Shown: positions 16,603 to 25,244, counted from the stretch's first letter. The stretch: 43,340 nucleotides of DNA from Ruminococcus sp. (GCF_016287535.1 NZ_JAEFAJ010000029.1:1-43340); one strand, 5' to 3'. Numbers and translations are program-made. Notes: generated by a model from the sequence alone, not told the origin.

Positions 16603-16629
16603 TGTCACTTTCTCGGTGACAATTGTCAC
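16603..16629 (-). promoter_or_regulatory. Phased GTGACA operator upstream of the lipid operon
   Basis: Minus-strand GTGACA copies at 16629-16624 and 16608-16603 are exactly 21 bp apart. The distal copy lies inside the perfect 14-bp palindrome GTGACAATTGTCAC (16616-16629). The proximal copy begins 14 bp before the -35 box. The same arrangement occurs at 34715-34770. Likely a binding site for a dimeric activator with direct-repeat half-sites. Confidence 0.65.
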
Positions 16630-16690
16630 TTTTTACCCACAGTGAAAAATGATACTGATATCTTACCTGTATATGCGCAGGCTGTTTCGC

Positions 16691-16719
16691 TTGATTTTTA
16701 ATGAGCATTGTGGTATACT
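16691..16719 (+). promoter_or_regulatory. Promoter of the glycosyltransferase pair
   Basis: TTGATT at 16691-16696, 17-nt spacer, TATACT at 16714-16719. It diverges from the lipid-operon promoter about 100 bp away. The leader to 16830 is about 105 nt and holds no evident gene. Confidence 0.7.
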
Positions 16720-16829
16720 TAAAAAGTATTATAAATATCCGATTGCGCATGATACAGCTTTTTGCGGCGAAGCTATTGACCAATATTCACTTATGGCAGC
16801 CGGAAAAAGCTGACAAGGAGGAAATGATA

Positions 16830-17810
16830 ATGGATTCACAGAAAAAAGCGGTAAACTACGATCCCGGTGTGGAAAAACCTCTGGTATCGGCAGTTATAAC
16901 TACACATAACAGGATTGATATGCTCAGAAGAGCGATCGGCAGTGTATTATCGCAGGATTACGAAAATCTGGAGCTCGTTGTTGTTGACGATGCTTCATCT
17001 GACGATACACAGGAATATATGGAAGCGCTTTCAAAGAAGGATAAACGTGTGAACTATGTCAGGATATCTCCGGAGGATACAAAAGGAGCCAATTATGCAA
17101 GGAATACTGGTATAAAAGTGGCAAATGGCGACTTTGTTGCATTTCTTGATGATGATGATGAGTGGCTCCCCAGAAAGGTGAGTGAACAGGTAGCTTTTTT
17201 CAGAAGACATCCGGATCATGGAGCCGTATCAGCGGACTGGATAAATGTGTACTGCTTTGAGAAAAAGACATATCAATTCAGGAAGCGCTATACATTCAAC
17301 CGCGGAAAGAACGAGTATTTCATTACTCCTTATCTGGGCATTACCAGCGGATTGATGGTAAAGAAAAGTGTTCTGGAAAAAGTAGGCGGATTTGATGAAA
17401 AGCTGCCGCGAATACACGAGGTGGAACTGGAATACAGGATATGCATGAATTATAAAGCAGGTCATATAAGCAAGCCTCTGTTCAGGTATTATCATTATTT
17501 CAACAAAAAAAGCATTTCAAGCAATGTTGACAGTTACATCAAAGCTTTTGAAATGATAAAAGAAAAATATTCTGATGAAATATCACAGTTTACTGAGCAG
17601 CAGAAAAAACGGTTCTATGCTGTAGCTATCAAAGAGACAGCTTACAGGTATCTGATAAGCGGTGATAAAAAAATGTACCGGAAAACGATCTCACCGCATC
17701 TCAGACTTTACGGAATAACGGAAAGAGCAGTTTATTATTGTTCATATTTCTGTGATTATGATACATTTATAAGGGTAAAAGCATTTCTGAAGAATATGCT
17801 TGGAAAATAA
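16830..17810 (+). CDS. Family 2 glycosyltransferase
   Basis: GT-A fold enzyme of 326 residues. The ATG at 16830 is 8 nt after GGAGG; an ATG at 16824 is possible. N-terminal SAVITTHNRIDMLRRAI and VVVDDASSDDT bind the nucleotide-sugar, GANYARNTGIKVANGDFVAFLDDDDEW carries the D-x-D metal motif, and IHEVELEYRICMN resembles the acceptor-side ED-x-D region. No membrane span is visible. With the next gene 19 nt downstream it forms a two-gene unit, probably for cell-surface polysaccharide or glycan decoration. Sugar and acceptor are unknown. Confidence 0.88.
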   Translation: MDSQKKAVNYDPGVEKPLVSAVITTHNRIDMLRRAIGSVLSQDYENLELVVVDDASSDDTQEYMEALSKKDKRVNYVRISPEDTKGANYARNTGIKVANGDFVAFLDDDDEWLPRKVSEQVAFFRRHPDHGAVSADWINVYCFEKKTYQFRKRYTFNRGKNEYFITPYLGITSGLMVKKSVLEKVGGFDEKLPRIHEVELEYRICMNYKAGHISKPLFRYYHYFNKKSISSNVDSYIKAFEMIKEKYSDEISQFTEQQKKRFYAVAIKETAYRYLISGDKKMYRKTISPHLRLYGITERAVYYCSYFCDYDTFIRVKAFLKNMLGK

Positions 17811-17829
17811 AAAAGGGGAATAAATAACC

Positions 17830-18870
17830 ATGCCGGCAGTTAATAGTTTGATTTCGGTTGTTGTACCGGTATATAATGTTGAAAAATATCTCCGTGAAAG
17901 TGTTGAAAGTATTCTTGCACAGACATATAAGGAGCTGGAGATCATTCTTGTAGATGACGGTTCTGCTGATGAAAGCGGAAAAATATGTGATGAATATGCG
18001 TCTGCGGACAACAGGATCACAGTTATCCATAAAGAGAACGGCGGACTGTCTGATGCAAGGAATACCGGCTTGAAAAATTCTCATGGAAAGTATATATATT
18101 TTTTGGACAGCGATGATTTTCTGAGAGCGGATGCACTTGAAAAGCTGGTATGCTTTGCGGAACGGCTGCATTTACAGATCGTTTTTTTTGATGGAACAAA
18201 TATTTATGAAATTGAAGAAAATGAGCACAGGCGTGATAAATTTGAAAGGCTCCGCGATCACGGAGTTGGATCCGGACCGGCAATGCTTCTGCGTCTTGAC
18301 AATTACAATGAATATGCAAGCTGTGTTCCGATGCTTTTCCTGAGGTCAGATTATATTGCTGAGAATAAGCTTCACTTTTACAAAGGTATCATGCATGAGG
18401 ATGAGCTTTTTACAGCTGCTGCCTTTGTGAAAGCCGGAAGAGTCGGACATTTGCATGAACCGCTGTACATAAGGAGAGTTCGTGAAGGCTCAATAATGAC
18501 AGGAAAGAACTATACAAGGAGCTTTAAAGGCTTTTATGTGTGTACCGTTGAGCTTATCAGGATACTTGACAGTTATCGGGAGATGTGTCCCGGAAAAAGG
18601 GCATTGTATGAAAAGACCGCAGAGATCGCAAACTGCGCTCTCATTATGTATGCGATGCTCACAGGAAAGGAAAGAAAAGAGCACAGGAAATACTATGATG
18701 CCTTGCGCAGACAGATAATAAAGCATGATTATTTCCGCAGCAGGAAGCTGAAGCTCAAACTTCCTTTTTTTGGCTTGTATATAAAATATATGTCGATTAA
18801 ATGCGCGGTTAAAGGGATGATAAGATCATTGAGCTGCAAAAAGGCAAAAGCATCAGATAAAAAAACATAA
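17830..18870 (+). CDS. Family 2 glycosyltransferase (EpsJ/CpsJ-like)
   Basis: A 346-residue GT-A enzyme: SVVVPVYNVEKYLRESVESI, ILVDDGSADESG, KENGGLSDARNTG and the metal motif YFLDSDDF. The MHEDELFTAAAF stretch matches the E-D acceptor-site region of this family. Composition and motifs match capsule or exopolysaccharide glycosyltransferases of Firmicutes. A basic C-terminal tail (KLKLKLPFFGLYIKY...) may sit at the membrane surface. It is translated with the preceding glycosyltransferase (19-nt gap, AAGGGGAA before the ATG). Confidence 0.88.
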   Translation: MPAVNSLISVVVPVYNVEKYLRESVESILAQTYKELEIILVDDGSADESGKICDEYASADNRITVIHKENGGLSDARNTGLKNSHGKYIYFLDSDDFLRADALEKLVCFAERLHLQIVFFDGTNIYEIEENEHRRDKFERLRDHGVGSGPAMLLRLDNYNEYASCVPMLFLRSDYIAENKLHFYKGIMHEDELFTAAAFVKAGRVGHLHEPLYIRRVREGSIMTGKNYTRSFKGFYVCTVELIRILDSYREMCPGKRALYEKTAEIANCALIMYAMLTGKERKEHRKYYDALRRQIIKHDYFRSRKLKLKLPFFGLYIKYMSIKCAVKGMIRSLSCKKAKASDKKT

Positions 18871-19006
18871 TGATACTTTCACTACTTAAAGAACGATCGC
18901 ATCTGCCAATTATTGCGGTCGGGGATTTCAGCTTTTTACTGATGAAAACTGAGGACATTCAAACAAATTAAACGCAATATTCGATTAGGCTATCGCAAAA
19001 AATGAC

Positions 19007-19034
19007 TTGTAAAATTTTTTGTATATGATACAAT
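19007..19034 (+). promoter_or_regulatory. Promoter of the GH11-CBM22 lipoprotein gene
   Basis: TTGTAA at 19007-19012, 16-nt spacer, TACAAT at 19029-19034. The upstream context AAAAAATGACTTG is the same as at the 28104 gene. The leader contains TCAGGCAATA (19061-19070), also found at 27841-27850. Confidence 0.65.
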
Positions 19035-19097
19035 CAAATTATAGCTATGACTTTATGCGGTCAGGCAATATGAACAGAAACGGAGGACAAAGACCGG

Positions 19098-20402
19098 ATG
19101 ATAAAAGGTTTTATCAAAAAACTTTCGGCACTGACGGCTGCTGTGTGTATGATAAGCATATCCGCGGGATGCAGCAGTACAAACAGTAATTCCGATGGAA
19201 AAACTTCAGCAAAAGAAGCAGAAAAGAGTAAAGCGCTTGTATTTACCGAGAATGTAACTGACACCGCTGACGGCTATGATTACGAGCTGTGGAAGGACAA
19301 CGGAGATACCACGTTCACCGTTGAGCCCGGCGGCGGCAACTTCTCCTGCGCGTGGAGCAATATCAACAACGCTCTGTTCAGACGCGGAAAGAAGTACGAC
19401 TGCACCCAGACCTACGATGAAATGGGAAATATATCGATCGATTACGGTGTAGATTATCAGCCTGACGGAAATTCGTATATGTGCGTTTACGGCTGGACAA
19501 GAGAGCCTCTTATAGAGTATTATATAGTAGAATCATGGGGAACATGGCGTCCGCCCGGAGCACCTATGGCGCTGGGCACAGTAAAGGTAGACGGCGCGGT
19601 ATATGATATCTACAAGACCACAAGAGTTGAACAGCCTTCCATAGATGATATCCAGACCTTTGACCAGTACTGGAGCGTAAGGCAGGAAAAGCCGAAGCCC
19701 AACGGTACGAAGATAGAGGGTACCATATCCGTATCCAAGCACTTTGACGCATGGAAGAAGTGCGGGCTCGAACTTGGCAAGATGTACGAGGTAGCTCTCA
19801 ATATTGAGGGATACCAGTCGCAGGGCAAGGCGACCATCTACAAAAACGAGCTCAGGGTAGAGGGAACATACGCCGAAGCTGATGATATCGAAGTCGATGT
19901 GGACAATGATGCGATAGCAAAGATGAACTCCGTTGACAACAGCACTCCAGAGGAAGTAGGCTATTTTGAGATCGGTTTTGAAAAGGGCGTTGAGAACTGG
20001 ATAACAAGAGGCGGACCTCTTGTAACAGTTGACAAGGAGAACGCTTTTGCGGGCAAGCAGTGCCTGGCGGTAAGCGGAAGGACCGATAACTGGAACGGTG
20101 CGGCGATAATGCTCAGCAGTGATACCTACAAGCCCGGCGAGGCATACAGTTTCAAGGCGAAGGTAATGCAGAACAGCGGCGAAGAGGTCACGATGAAGAT
20201 GACCATGCAGTACAATATGGACGGCGAGAAGTATGACGAGGTGGCGCTTGCCCCTGCAAAGAGCGGCGAGTGGATAACCCTTGAGAATCCCGCATACGTT
20301 ATCCCGGAGGGGGCTGAGAAGCTCCAGCTTTATATCGAGTCACCCGACAGTCTTACAGACTTTTATGTAGACGAAGTATCGGGCGGCGCAAAGCAGGATT
20401 AA
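19098..20402 (+). CDS. GH11-CBM22 xylanase lipoprotein
   Basis: Xylanase of 434 residues, probably anchored on the outer face of the membrane by a lipid. The signal peptide ends in the lipobox ISAGC (Cys25), followed by a Ser/Asn/Lys-rich stretch. GH11 is at about 58-255, with nucleophile E140 in EYYIVESWG and acid/base E237 in NIEGYQS. CBM22 is at about 282-430 ([20 protein letters not shown]). There is no dockerin. It is more diverged from the other GH11 domains of the window than they are from each other. A lipid-anchored copy could make the first xylo-oligomers near the cell as inducers or for uptake; that role is inferred. Single gene with its own promoter and strong terminator. Confidence 0.92.
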   Translation: MIKGFIKKLSALTAAVCMISISAGCSSTNSNSDGKTSAKEAEKSKALVFTENVTDTADGYDYELWKDNGDTTFTVEPGGGNFSCAWSNINNALFRRGKKYDCTQTYDEMGNISIDYGVDYQPDGNSYMCVYGWTREPLIEYYIVESWGTWRPPGAPMALGTVKVDGAVYDIYKTTRVEQPSIDDIQTFDQYWSVRQEKPKPNGTKIEGTISVSKHFDAWKKCGLELGKMYEVALNIEGYQSQGKATIYKNELRVEGTYAEADDIEVDVDNDAIAKMNSVDNSTPEEVGYFEIGFEKGVENWITRGGPLVTVDKENAFAGKQCLAVSGRTDNWNGAAIMLSSDTYKPGEAYSFKAKVMQNSGEEVTMKMTMQYNMDGEKYDEVALAPAKSGEWITLENPAYVIPEGAEKLQLYIESPDSLTDFYVDEVSGGAKQD

Positions 20403-20423
20403 TTTCCGGCTGCTGAAAAAAAC

Positions 20424-20466
20424 AAAGTCATAGTATTTCATATCGTGAAATACTATGACTTTTTTA
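20424..20466. terminator. Bidirectional terminator between convergent genes
   Basis: Perfect 17-bp stem (AAAGTCATAGTATTTCA at 20424-20440 and its complement) with loop TATCG, a T run on the plus strand and an A run before it. It serves both the GH11 lipoprotein and the flavoprotein gene. Confidence 0.9.
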
Positions 20467-20509
20467 TATTCTGTCGTTTCAGCCATATTCCCGCGGCTGA
20501 GGGCATAAC

Positions 20510-21454
20510 TCAGAGCCCCTTGAACTGTATCTTTGTGTACTTGGGCAGCTTTTCCGCAACTTCCTGACGTTTTTGCTGATCCATGAAGAAACCGCCCTGA
20601 ACATCGGCTATTTCGTCGCAGTGTACGCCTCGTCCTTCTTCTGTAGTACGGTCGCGTTCGAGACCGTTTTCAGCGATAACGAACTTCCATTTGCCGTCCT
20701 CGGTCTTGACGAGGTCGCCGCCGGCGCCGCAGACTGTACATTCTATGGGGTATCTCAGACCGCCCCACTGTGTATCGCCGAGGCACAGGCTGTTGCTGTG
20801 GCAGTTCGGACACCAGCCGGTATCGGGGTCTCCCAGCCACTTGCGCTCTTCCGGAGGAGTATTGAGGGCTTTCATTACATTTTCGCCTATTTCTCTTGCG
20901 CGGGCGAGCTTTTCTTCAAAGAGGAGCACCTGCGCCGGAGCCGGAACTCCTGTAGCCATATACATATCAACTACCTTGAAGCTGTTAGTAACAGTAGTTA
21001 TCTGCATACATTCAAGGCTGAGGGACTGCCATGAACGGGTCGAGCCGCCCACCGCGATAAGTGCGCCTACACGGTCATGGGACTGTATAGCGCCTATTTT
21101 CTGAAGGAAGGCAGTTTCGTAAGCGAGATTTCTGTGCATGAATTTAAGGAACAGGGAGGAAGGCATAAGGGCATATGTAGGAGCTGAGAAGATAACAGCG
21201 TCCTGATCGAGCATGACCTGCATTATCCTGTCCTTGTCGTCCTTGTCTGCAAGGGCACAGCCTGTGTTCTTGCCCATTGACATACCCATGGTACATGAGG
21301 TGCAGCCTGTGCAGTCGAGAAGGTTAAAATCCCTGAGATTTATCATGGTCACTTCTGCACCCTGCTCCTGACAGACGAGGAGAGCTTCCTTCAGCAGTAT
21401 CTCACTGTTGCTGTTTTTGCGGCCTGCGGTGATACCCATAACTTTAAATTTCAT
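20510..21454 (-). CDS. NAD(P)H-dependent FMN reductase-like / iron-sulfur flavoprotein
   Basis: A 314-residue cytoplasmic redox protein. The flavodoxin-like N-terminal part begins VMGITAGRKNSNSE (FMN phosphate loop), with cysteines in CTGCTSCTMG that fit the Fe-S cluster of iron-sulfur flavoproteins, then VIFSAPTYALMPSS. The C-terminal extension (about 215-314) has a zinc-ribbon-like pair, CPNCH...C and ECTVCG, which is unusual for the family. The ATG at 21454 follows AAGGAG by 6 nt. A 12-bp-arm inverted repeat lies in its leader. The electron acceptor is unknown. Confidence 0.8.
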   Translation of the reverse strand: MKFKVMGITAGRKNSNSEILLKEALLVCQEQGAEVTMINLRDFNLLDCTGCTSCTMGMSMGKNTGCALADKDDKDRIMQVMLDQDAVIFSAPTYALMPSSLFLKFMHRNLAYETAFLQKIGAIQSHDRVGALIAVGGSTRSWQSLSLECMQITTVTNSFKVVDMYMATGVPAPAQVLLFEEKLARAREIGENVMKALNTPPEERKWLGDPDTGWCPNCHSNSLCLGDTQWGGLRYPIECTVCGAGGDLVKTEDGKWKFVIAENGLERDRTTEEGRGVHCDEIADVQGGFFMDQQKRQEVAEKLPKYTKIQFKGL

Positions 21455-21476
21455 AGTAAACTCCTTTTTTGGTGCT

Positions 21477-21502
21477 GAACGCCGTATTTCAATACGGTGT
21501 TC
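21477..21502. promoter_or_regulatory. 12-bp-arm inverted repeat before the flavoprotein gene
   Basis: GAACGCCGTATT, two bases, AATACGGTGTTC. It lies 23 nt upstream of the start codon on the minus strand. Candidate operator or RNA hairpin controlling the flavoprotein. Confidence 0.45.
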
Positions 21503-22060
21503 ATGGGTGGGGAACGTAAGGTTTAATTCTTGTTTTTGATTATCAGATTAATAAGTGAAAATAAAAAAATGATGAAATTAATATGATCGTGAGCCGGTGC
21601 GGAATGAGTTTTCCATAAATAAAAGACCAGGGACAGAGATCATACTGATAATAAAAAGAATCAAAAGAGCATAATTGATCTTTTTATGTTATTATGCATA
21701 TTGCATTCTCCGTAACAGAAAAGTGCGGTAAAATGAAAAAACAGGGTTTTTTCAGAAAATGCAGGATTCCCCTTCTCCTGAGTGCTTGTTCAAGCGGTCA
21801 TACAGTCGGTAAAAATGTTTTTTCCTCCTTCTGGAATTTTATGTTGCATTTCCGGCTGTTATACTTATCAGCGTTCCGAAGGGAGCTGAAAGGCATAAAG
21901 CCGCGGAAAAACATACTGATGTCTGATTATGTTTTATTTTTTTGAGTATACCAGTGTATATATTGCATGATTTCACCCATTTTTTTAATTATACCCTATT
22001 TTATGCGAAAAATCAATCGCTAAATAATACAATTATTTGCATGAAAAATTGTATGTGTTG
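21503..22060. other. AT-rich intergenic region without a clear gene
   Basis: One 83-codon frame (21694-21945) is poorly placed and its composition is not protein-like, so I do not call it. No repeat or RNA gene is recognised. Confidence 0.55.
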
Positions 22061-22061
22061 A

Positions 22062-22304
22062 AACTTGAAATGTTCAAATTTATATGATAATATTATTCTT
22101 ATAAGCGTGTAAAGTGATAATTTTTCCGGCGGCAGGCAAAAATGTGAGAAATTGCCTGTATACCGCAGATAACGGCGGATTTCCTCCGCTGCGGCCGGCT
22201 GGACCACGAAAACCGGAATTATAATGAAAAATAACGTAATACAGAGCTTTTCTGCTGTATTTTAACGGATCCGCAGGTATGGATAAATACCTGCGGATTT
22301 TTTT
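22062..22304 (+). ncRNA. Candidate small structured RNA ending in a strong terminator
   Basis: Promoter-like boxes near 22068-22096 (TTGAAA, 17 nt, TAATAT) precede about 200 nt with no reading frame. Hairpins can be drawn from CAGGCAA/TTGCCTG, CCGCA...GCGGA/TCCGC...TGCGG and AATACAG/CTGTATT. A textbook terminator follows: ATCCGCAGGTAT at 22269-22280, its complement at 22287-22298, then seven T. It ends before the separate promoter of the regulator gene at 22391. I cannot match it to a named RNA family. Confidence 0.4.
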
Positions 22305-22390
22305 GCCCTGAAAACGAAAAATAAATGATTTTATTGAATGTGTACATAAAACGCTGGTAAAATTTGTATCATATTTAGCGATTGAAACTA

Positions 22391-22419
22391 TTGACAGATC
22401 GGCTTAACTGTTATATACT
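22391..22419 (+). promoter_or_regulatory. Promoter of the GntR-ABC operon
   Basis: TTGACA at 22391-22396, 17-nt spacer, TATACT at 22414-22419. The -10 box overlaps the palindrome at 22417-22441. Confidence 0.85.
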
Positions 22420-22441
22420 GTTTATAGAACACATAAACAGT
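22417..22441. promoter_or_regulatory. Operator palindrome of the GntR-ABC operon
   Basis: ACTGTTTAT, 7 bp, ATAAACAGT: a perfect inverted repeat overlapping the -10 box and the start of transcription. Typical placement for autorepression by the GntR/YtrA-type regulator encoded next. Confidence 0.75.
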
Positions 22442-22477
22442 TGAGCTCGGAATGTGTCACCGAAAGGAGGAATCATA

Positions 22478-22846
22478 TTGAAAATCTATCAGAATTCAAG
22501 TGAACCCATATATAAACAGATAGCTTCACAGCTCAGGGAGGAGATACTCTCCGGAAGGCTGAAGGCGGGGGATCCGCTGCCGTCTATAAGAGTTCTTGCC
22601 CAGAATCTGAAAATAAGCGTTATAACTACGATGAAGGCGTATGATGAGCTTTCGGAGGAGGGGCTTGTAACTGCTTCAAAGGGAAAAGGCTATTTTGTGA
22701 ATGCCCAGGATAAGAAAATGCTTGAGGAGCAGTTCATGCGACAGCTTGAAGTTGATCTTACAAATGCCATACATTCGGCAAAAATAGCAGGGCTCGGACT
22801 TGACGAGGTGTGCGGCATACTCAGAACATTGTGGCTTATAGATTAA
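22478..22846 (+). CDS. GntR-family transcriptional regulator, YtrA type
   Basis: A 122-residue repressor. The TTG at 22478 lies after AAAGGAGG with 7 nt spacing; the GTG at 22454 would lie before that site. The winged helix at about 10-75 has EPIYKQIASQLREEILSGRLKAGD, LPSIRVLAQ and VSVITTMKAYDELSEEGLV, then the wing SKGKGYFV. The short helical tail instead of a large effector domain is typical of the YtrA subgroup, which controls adjacent ABC transporters and responds to cell-envelope-active compounds in several Firmicutes. First gene of a four-gene operon. Confidence 0.9.
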   Translation: MKIYQNSSEPIYKQIASQLREEILSGRLKAGDPLPSIRVLAQNLKISVITTMKAYDELSEEGLVTASKGKGYFVNAQDKKMLEEQFMRQLEVDLTNAIHSAKIAGLGLDEVCGILRTLWLID

Positions 22847-22867
22847 TAATGGAAAGGTGGATTATAA

Positions 22868-23755
22868 ATGGAAAATGTACTTAAAATAAACAATATCATG
22901 AAAAAATACAGCGGTTTTACTCTCGGCGAAATTAATACTGAGATTCCGGCAGGTTTTTCCACAGCTCTCATAGGTGCTAACGGTGCCGGAAAAACTACTC
23001 TCATAGACGTTATATGCGGAGTTACAGGCATGGATTCCGGAAATACCGTGTATTTCGGCGGAAAAGAGGGCATTGACAGCTCCGCGGTAAGGAACAGGAT
23101 AGGCTACTGCTCGTCGGCTAATTTCTTCCCCTTTGACTGGAAGCTGAAAAATATCCGGACTTCTATGGAAACTGCCTTTGACGGCTTCAGCAGGGAGAAA
23201 TTCGCAGGGCTCTGCAAAAGGTTCAAGCTGGGTGACCCTGATGAAAAAAAGCAGAAAACTCTGTTTAAAATGTCCGACGGAAACCGCATGAGAGCGTACC
23301 TTGCGGCTGTTCTTGCAAGAGATACAAAGCTGCTCGTACTGGACGAGCCCGCTTCCTCACTCGACCCCCTCGCCCGTGATATGCTCTGCGATCTGTTCAG
23401 AGAGTACATTGCCGACGGCAACGGGGACAGGAGCGTAATTTTCTCGACACATAATATCGCGGATATGGAAAATGCCACGGACTATGCGGTATTTATGGCT
23501 GACGGAAAGATAACTGAGCAGGGCTTTGTAGAGGACCTGAAAGAGAAATACGTACTTGTTCACGGTGAAGCCGACAAGGCTGAGGAGGCAAGAAAGCTGA
23601 TGCTGTCCTTTAACGGCAGCAGCACTAATTTCGAGGGCATCGCCCCTGCGGAGAATACGGTACTGCTGTCAAAGCTCGACACAGCCATAGAAAAGCCTAC
23701 CTTGCAGCAGCTCAGCGTCGGCATACTGAGAAAGGCGGAGAAAGATGGAGAATAA
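22868..23755 (+). CDS. ABC transporter ATP-binding protein
   Basis: A 295-residue ATPase. Walker A is IGANGAGKTTL, the signature is degenerate (KMSDGNRMR for LSGGQ), Walker B is LLVLDEPASSLDP, and the H-loop is FSTHNIADME. The C-terminal 60-80 residues are an extra domain as seen in YtrB/EcsA-like ATPases. RBS AAAGGTGG lies 7 nt before the ATG. It overlaps the next gene by 11 nt. With the two membrane proteins it forms an ABC-2-type exporter regulated by the GntR protein; the substrate is unknown. Confidence 0.9.
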   Translation: MENVLKINNIMKKYSGFTLGEINTEIPAGFSTALIGANGAGKTTLIDVICGVTGMDSGNTVYFGGKEGIDSSAVRNRIGYCSSANFFPFDWKLKNIRTSMETAFDGFSREKFAGLCKRFKLGDPDEKKQKTLFKMSDGNRMRAYLAAVLARDTKLLVLDEPASSLDPLARDMLCDLFREYIADGNGDRSVIFSTHNIADMENATDYAVFMADGKITEQGFVEDLKEKYVLVHGEADKAEEARKLMLSFNGSSTNFEGIAPAENTVLLSKLDTAIEKPTLQQLSVGILRKAEKDGE

Positions 23756-24425
23756 CATTTCGGATATCACTTATGCAAAGGCATACCGTATATACCGCGG
23801 CAGGGGCTTTGCGGAAAATGCGGCAAAGTATTCTCTTCTGATGCTGGGACTGTTTTTGATGAGTATGCTTTTGTTAAGCACTATCTCTTATCTGAGCGGA
23901 GAGGGCTTTTCCGATTCGGACGCCGCCGATACCTTTGTGCCGGTGTGGGGCGGCATGACAGCGATGCTGCGTATGTTCCAGTACTTTGAGAAAAACTCGC
24001 CGGGAGGAAAATTCTTCCGGACGGTAAAGGGCGGCTTCGATACCTTTGTCAGAGCGGATATAATGAACGCAGCCGAGTGTATACTGACAACACTTGTCTT
24101 TTTTGCGGCTGCGGCGCTCCTTGAAGCAGCAGGTCTGATAAGGCTGGAATACGGTATAAACAGCTGCATATCCGCGTTTATATTCACAATGCTCTTTGTT
24201 GCAGTCTCAATGCTTATAAAGCTTATGGGAAACAGGGTGCTTGCCGGTGTCTGCTTTGGAACGGTTTTCCTGATCATGATCGGTGCAGAGAGTGCAGTTA
24301 TGAGCCTTACCGGCGGTAAGATAGGCGCTCCGCATATAGCCGTGGCTGCGGCTGCTGCGGTGATCCTGCCGGTCTCACTCAGGGCTGTACATACCAATTA
24401 CAGGAAGAAATACTGGGATAATTAG
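23745..24425 (+). CDS. ABC transporter membrane subunit 1
   Basis: A 226-residue protein with about six hydrophobic helices (for example LMLGLFLMSMLLLSTI and LTTLVFFAAAALLEAAGL). No catalytic motif. It starts 11 nt inside the ATPase gene and is followed after 11 nt by a second membrane subunit. Sequence conservation of such permeases is low; the call rests on topology and operon position. Confidence 0.75.
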   Translation: MENNISDITYAKAYRIYRGRGFAENAAKYSLLMLGLFLMSMLLLSTISYLSGEGFSDSDAADTFVPVWGGMTAMLRMFQYFEKNSPGGKFFRTVKGGFDTFVRADIMNAAECILTTLVFFAAAALLEAAGLIRLEYGINSCISAFIFTMLFVAVSMLIKLMGNRVLAGVCFGTVFLIMIGAESAVMSLTGGKIGAPHIAVAAAAAVILPVSLRAVHTNYRKKYWDN

Positions 24426-24436
24426 GGAGGTTAGCT

Positions 24437-25123
24437 ATGAAGGATTTCGGAAGGGCAGTAAAGATGTATATTATATCATCTTTCAGCATGATATTGCTTG
24501 TTTTCGGTCTGGGTACTGCCATAATGGCGCTTTCGGCTATGGCGGCTGACCCGGCGAAAAGAGGCGATAAGGATTATTGGGATATGCTGGGCGTCATGGG
24601 GCTGATGCACTGTATGCTGATAGTAATTTTTTTCTTGGGGAACGTAAAAATATCACGCTATAAATTTTTCGGCTCGCTGCCGCAGGCTAAGACGCTCTTT
24701 ACCTTAGTGCCGGCGGCAGTTATGGGGGCGCTCTGCATAGTAATGGATATATCCGCCTTCACTATAGCAATGGTAAGATGCGGAGCGGACACAGCAGCTG
24801 ACCTCCTCATCATTGATTCTGCGGATACTGTCATTGCCTGCCTGCTGAATGCGACGATGCAAAAGCAGAAGAACAGGTTCATTACGGTAGCTCTGGGACT
24901 TCTTTTCATAATCTTTATAGATCAGGTGCCGGTGCTGAAAAGAATGGAACTGTCAAATTACGGCTTCGGTCTTTCGCTGCCTCAGGCGGCAGCTGCGGCG
25001 GCGGCGATATATATCGCAGGCTTCCTGCTGGTATTCCTTGCCATGAAGCTGTGGTGGGAGAAGTCCGGAAGGAACTATAACAATGCAGCCGTTCATCAGA
25101 ACATTCTGACGCTCGACAGGTAA
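24437..25123 (+). CDS. ABC transporter membrane subunit 2
   Basis: A 228-residue protein with about six hydrophobic helices (MYIISSFSMILLVFGLG near the start; AAAAAAIYIAGFLLVFLAM near the end). GGAGG lies 7 nt before the ATG. It likely pairs with the preceding permease as a heterodimeric channel. The operon ends at the terminator 25128-25158. Confidence 0.75.
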   Translation: MKDFGRAVKMYIISSFSMILLVFGLGTAIMALSAMAADPAKRGDKDYWDMLGVMGLMHCMLIVIFFLGNVKISRYKFFGSLPQAKTLFTLVPAAVMGALCIVMDISAFTIAMVRCGADTAADLLIIDSADTVIACLLNATMQKQKNRFITVALGLLFIIFIDQVPVLKRMELSNYGFGLSLPQAAAAAAAIYIAGFLLVFLAMKLWWEKSGRNYNNAAVHQNILTLDR

Positions 25124-25127
25124 AAAG

Positions 25128-25158
25128 CTGTCCCTGCAAGACGCAGGGACAGTTTTTT
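25128..25158 (+). terminator. Terminator of the GntR-ABC operon
   Basis: CTGTCCCTGC, loop AAGAC, GCAGGGACAG, then TTTTTT. Confidence 0.92.
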
Positions 25159-25180
25159 GTCCGCAGAAAATCACATTTCT

Positions 25181-25209
25181 TTGACTTTATCCGCAGACTG
25201 TGTTATAAT
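25181..25209 (+). promoter_or_regulatory. Promoter of clpS-clpA
   Basis: TTGACT at 25181-25186, 17-nt spacer, TATAAT at 25204-25209. No CtsR or CIRCE-like heat-shock site is evident around it. Confidence 0.85.
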
Positions 25210-25244
25210 AGGTAAAATGATGTATGAGAACGGAGGTGAACGGT

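Noticed and set aside
21694..21945. An 83-codon frame with a MKKQGFFRKC-like internal start
   Set aside because: No Shine-Dalgarno site, no coherent hydrophobic or domain pattern, and no neighbour that would support it.
22180..22215. T-box riboswitch core (GGCTGGACCACGAA)
   Set aside because: Bases differ from the conserved TGGNACCGCG, there is no stem I or specifier loop, and the next gene has its own promoter after a terminator.
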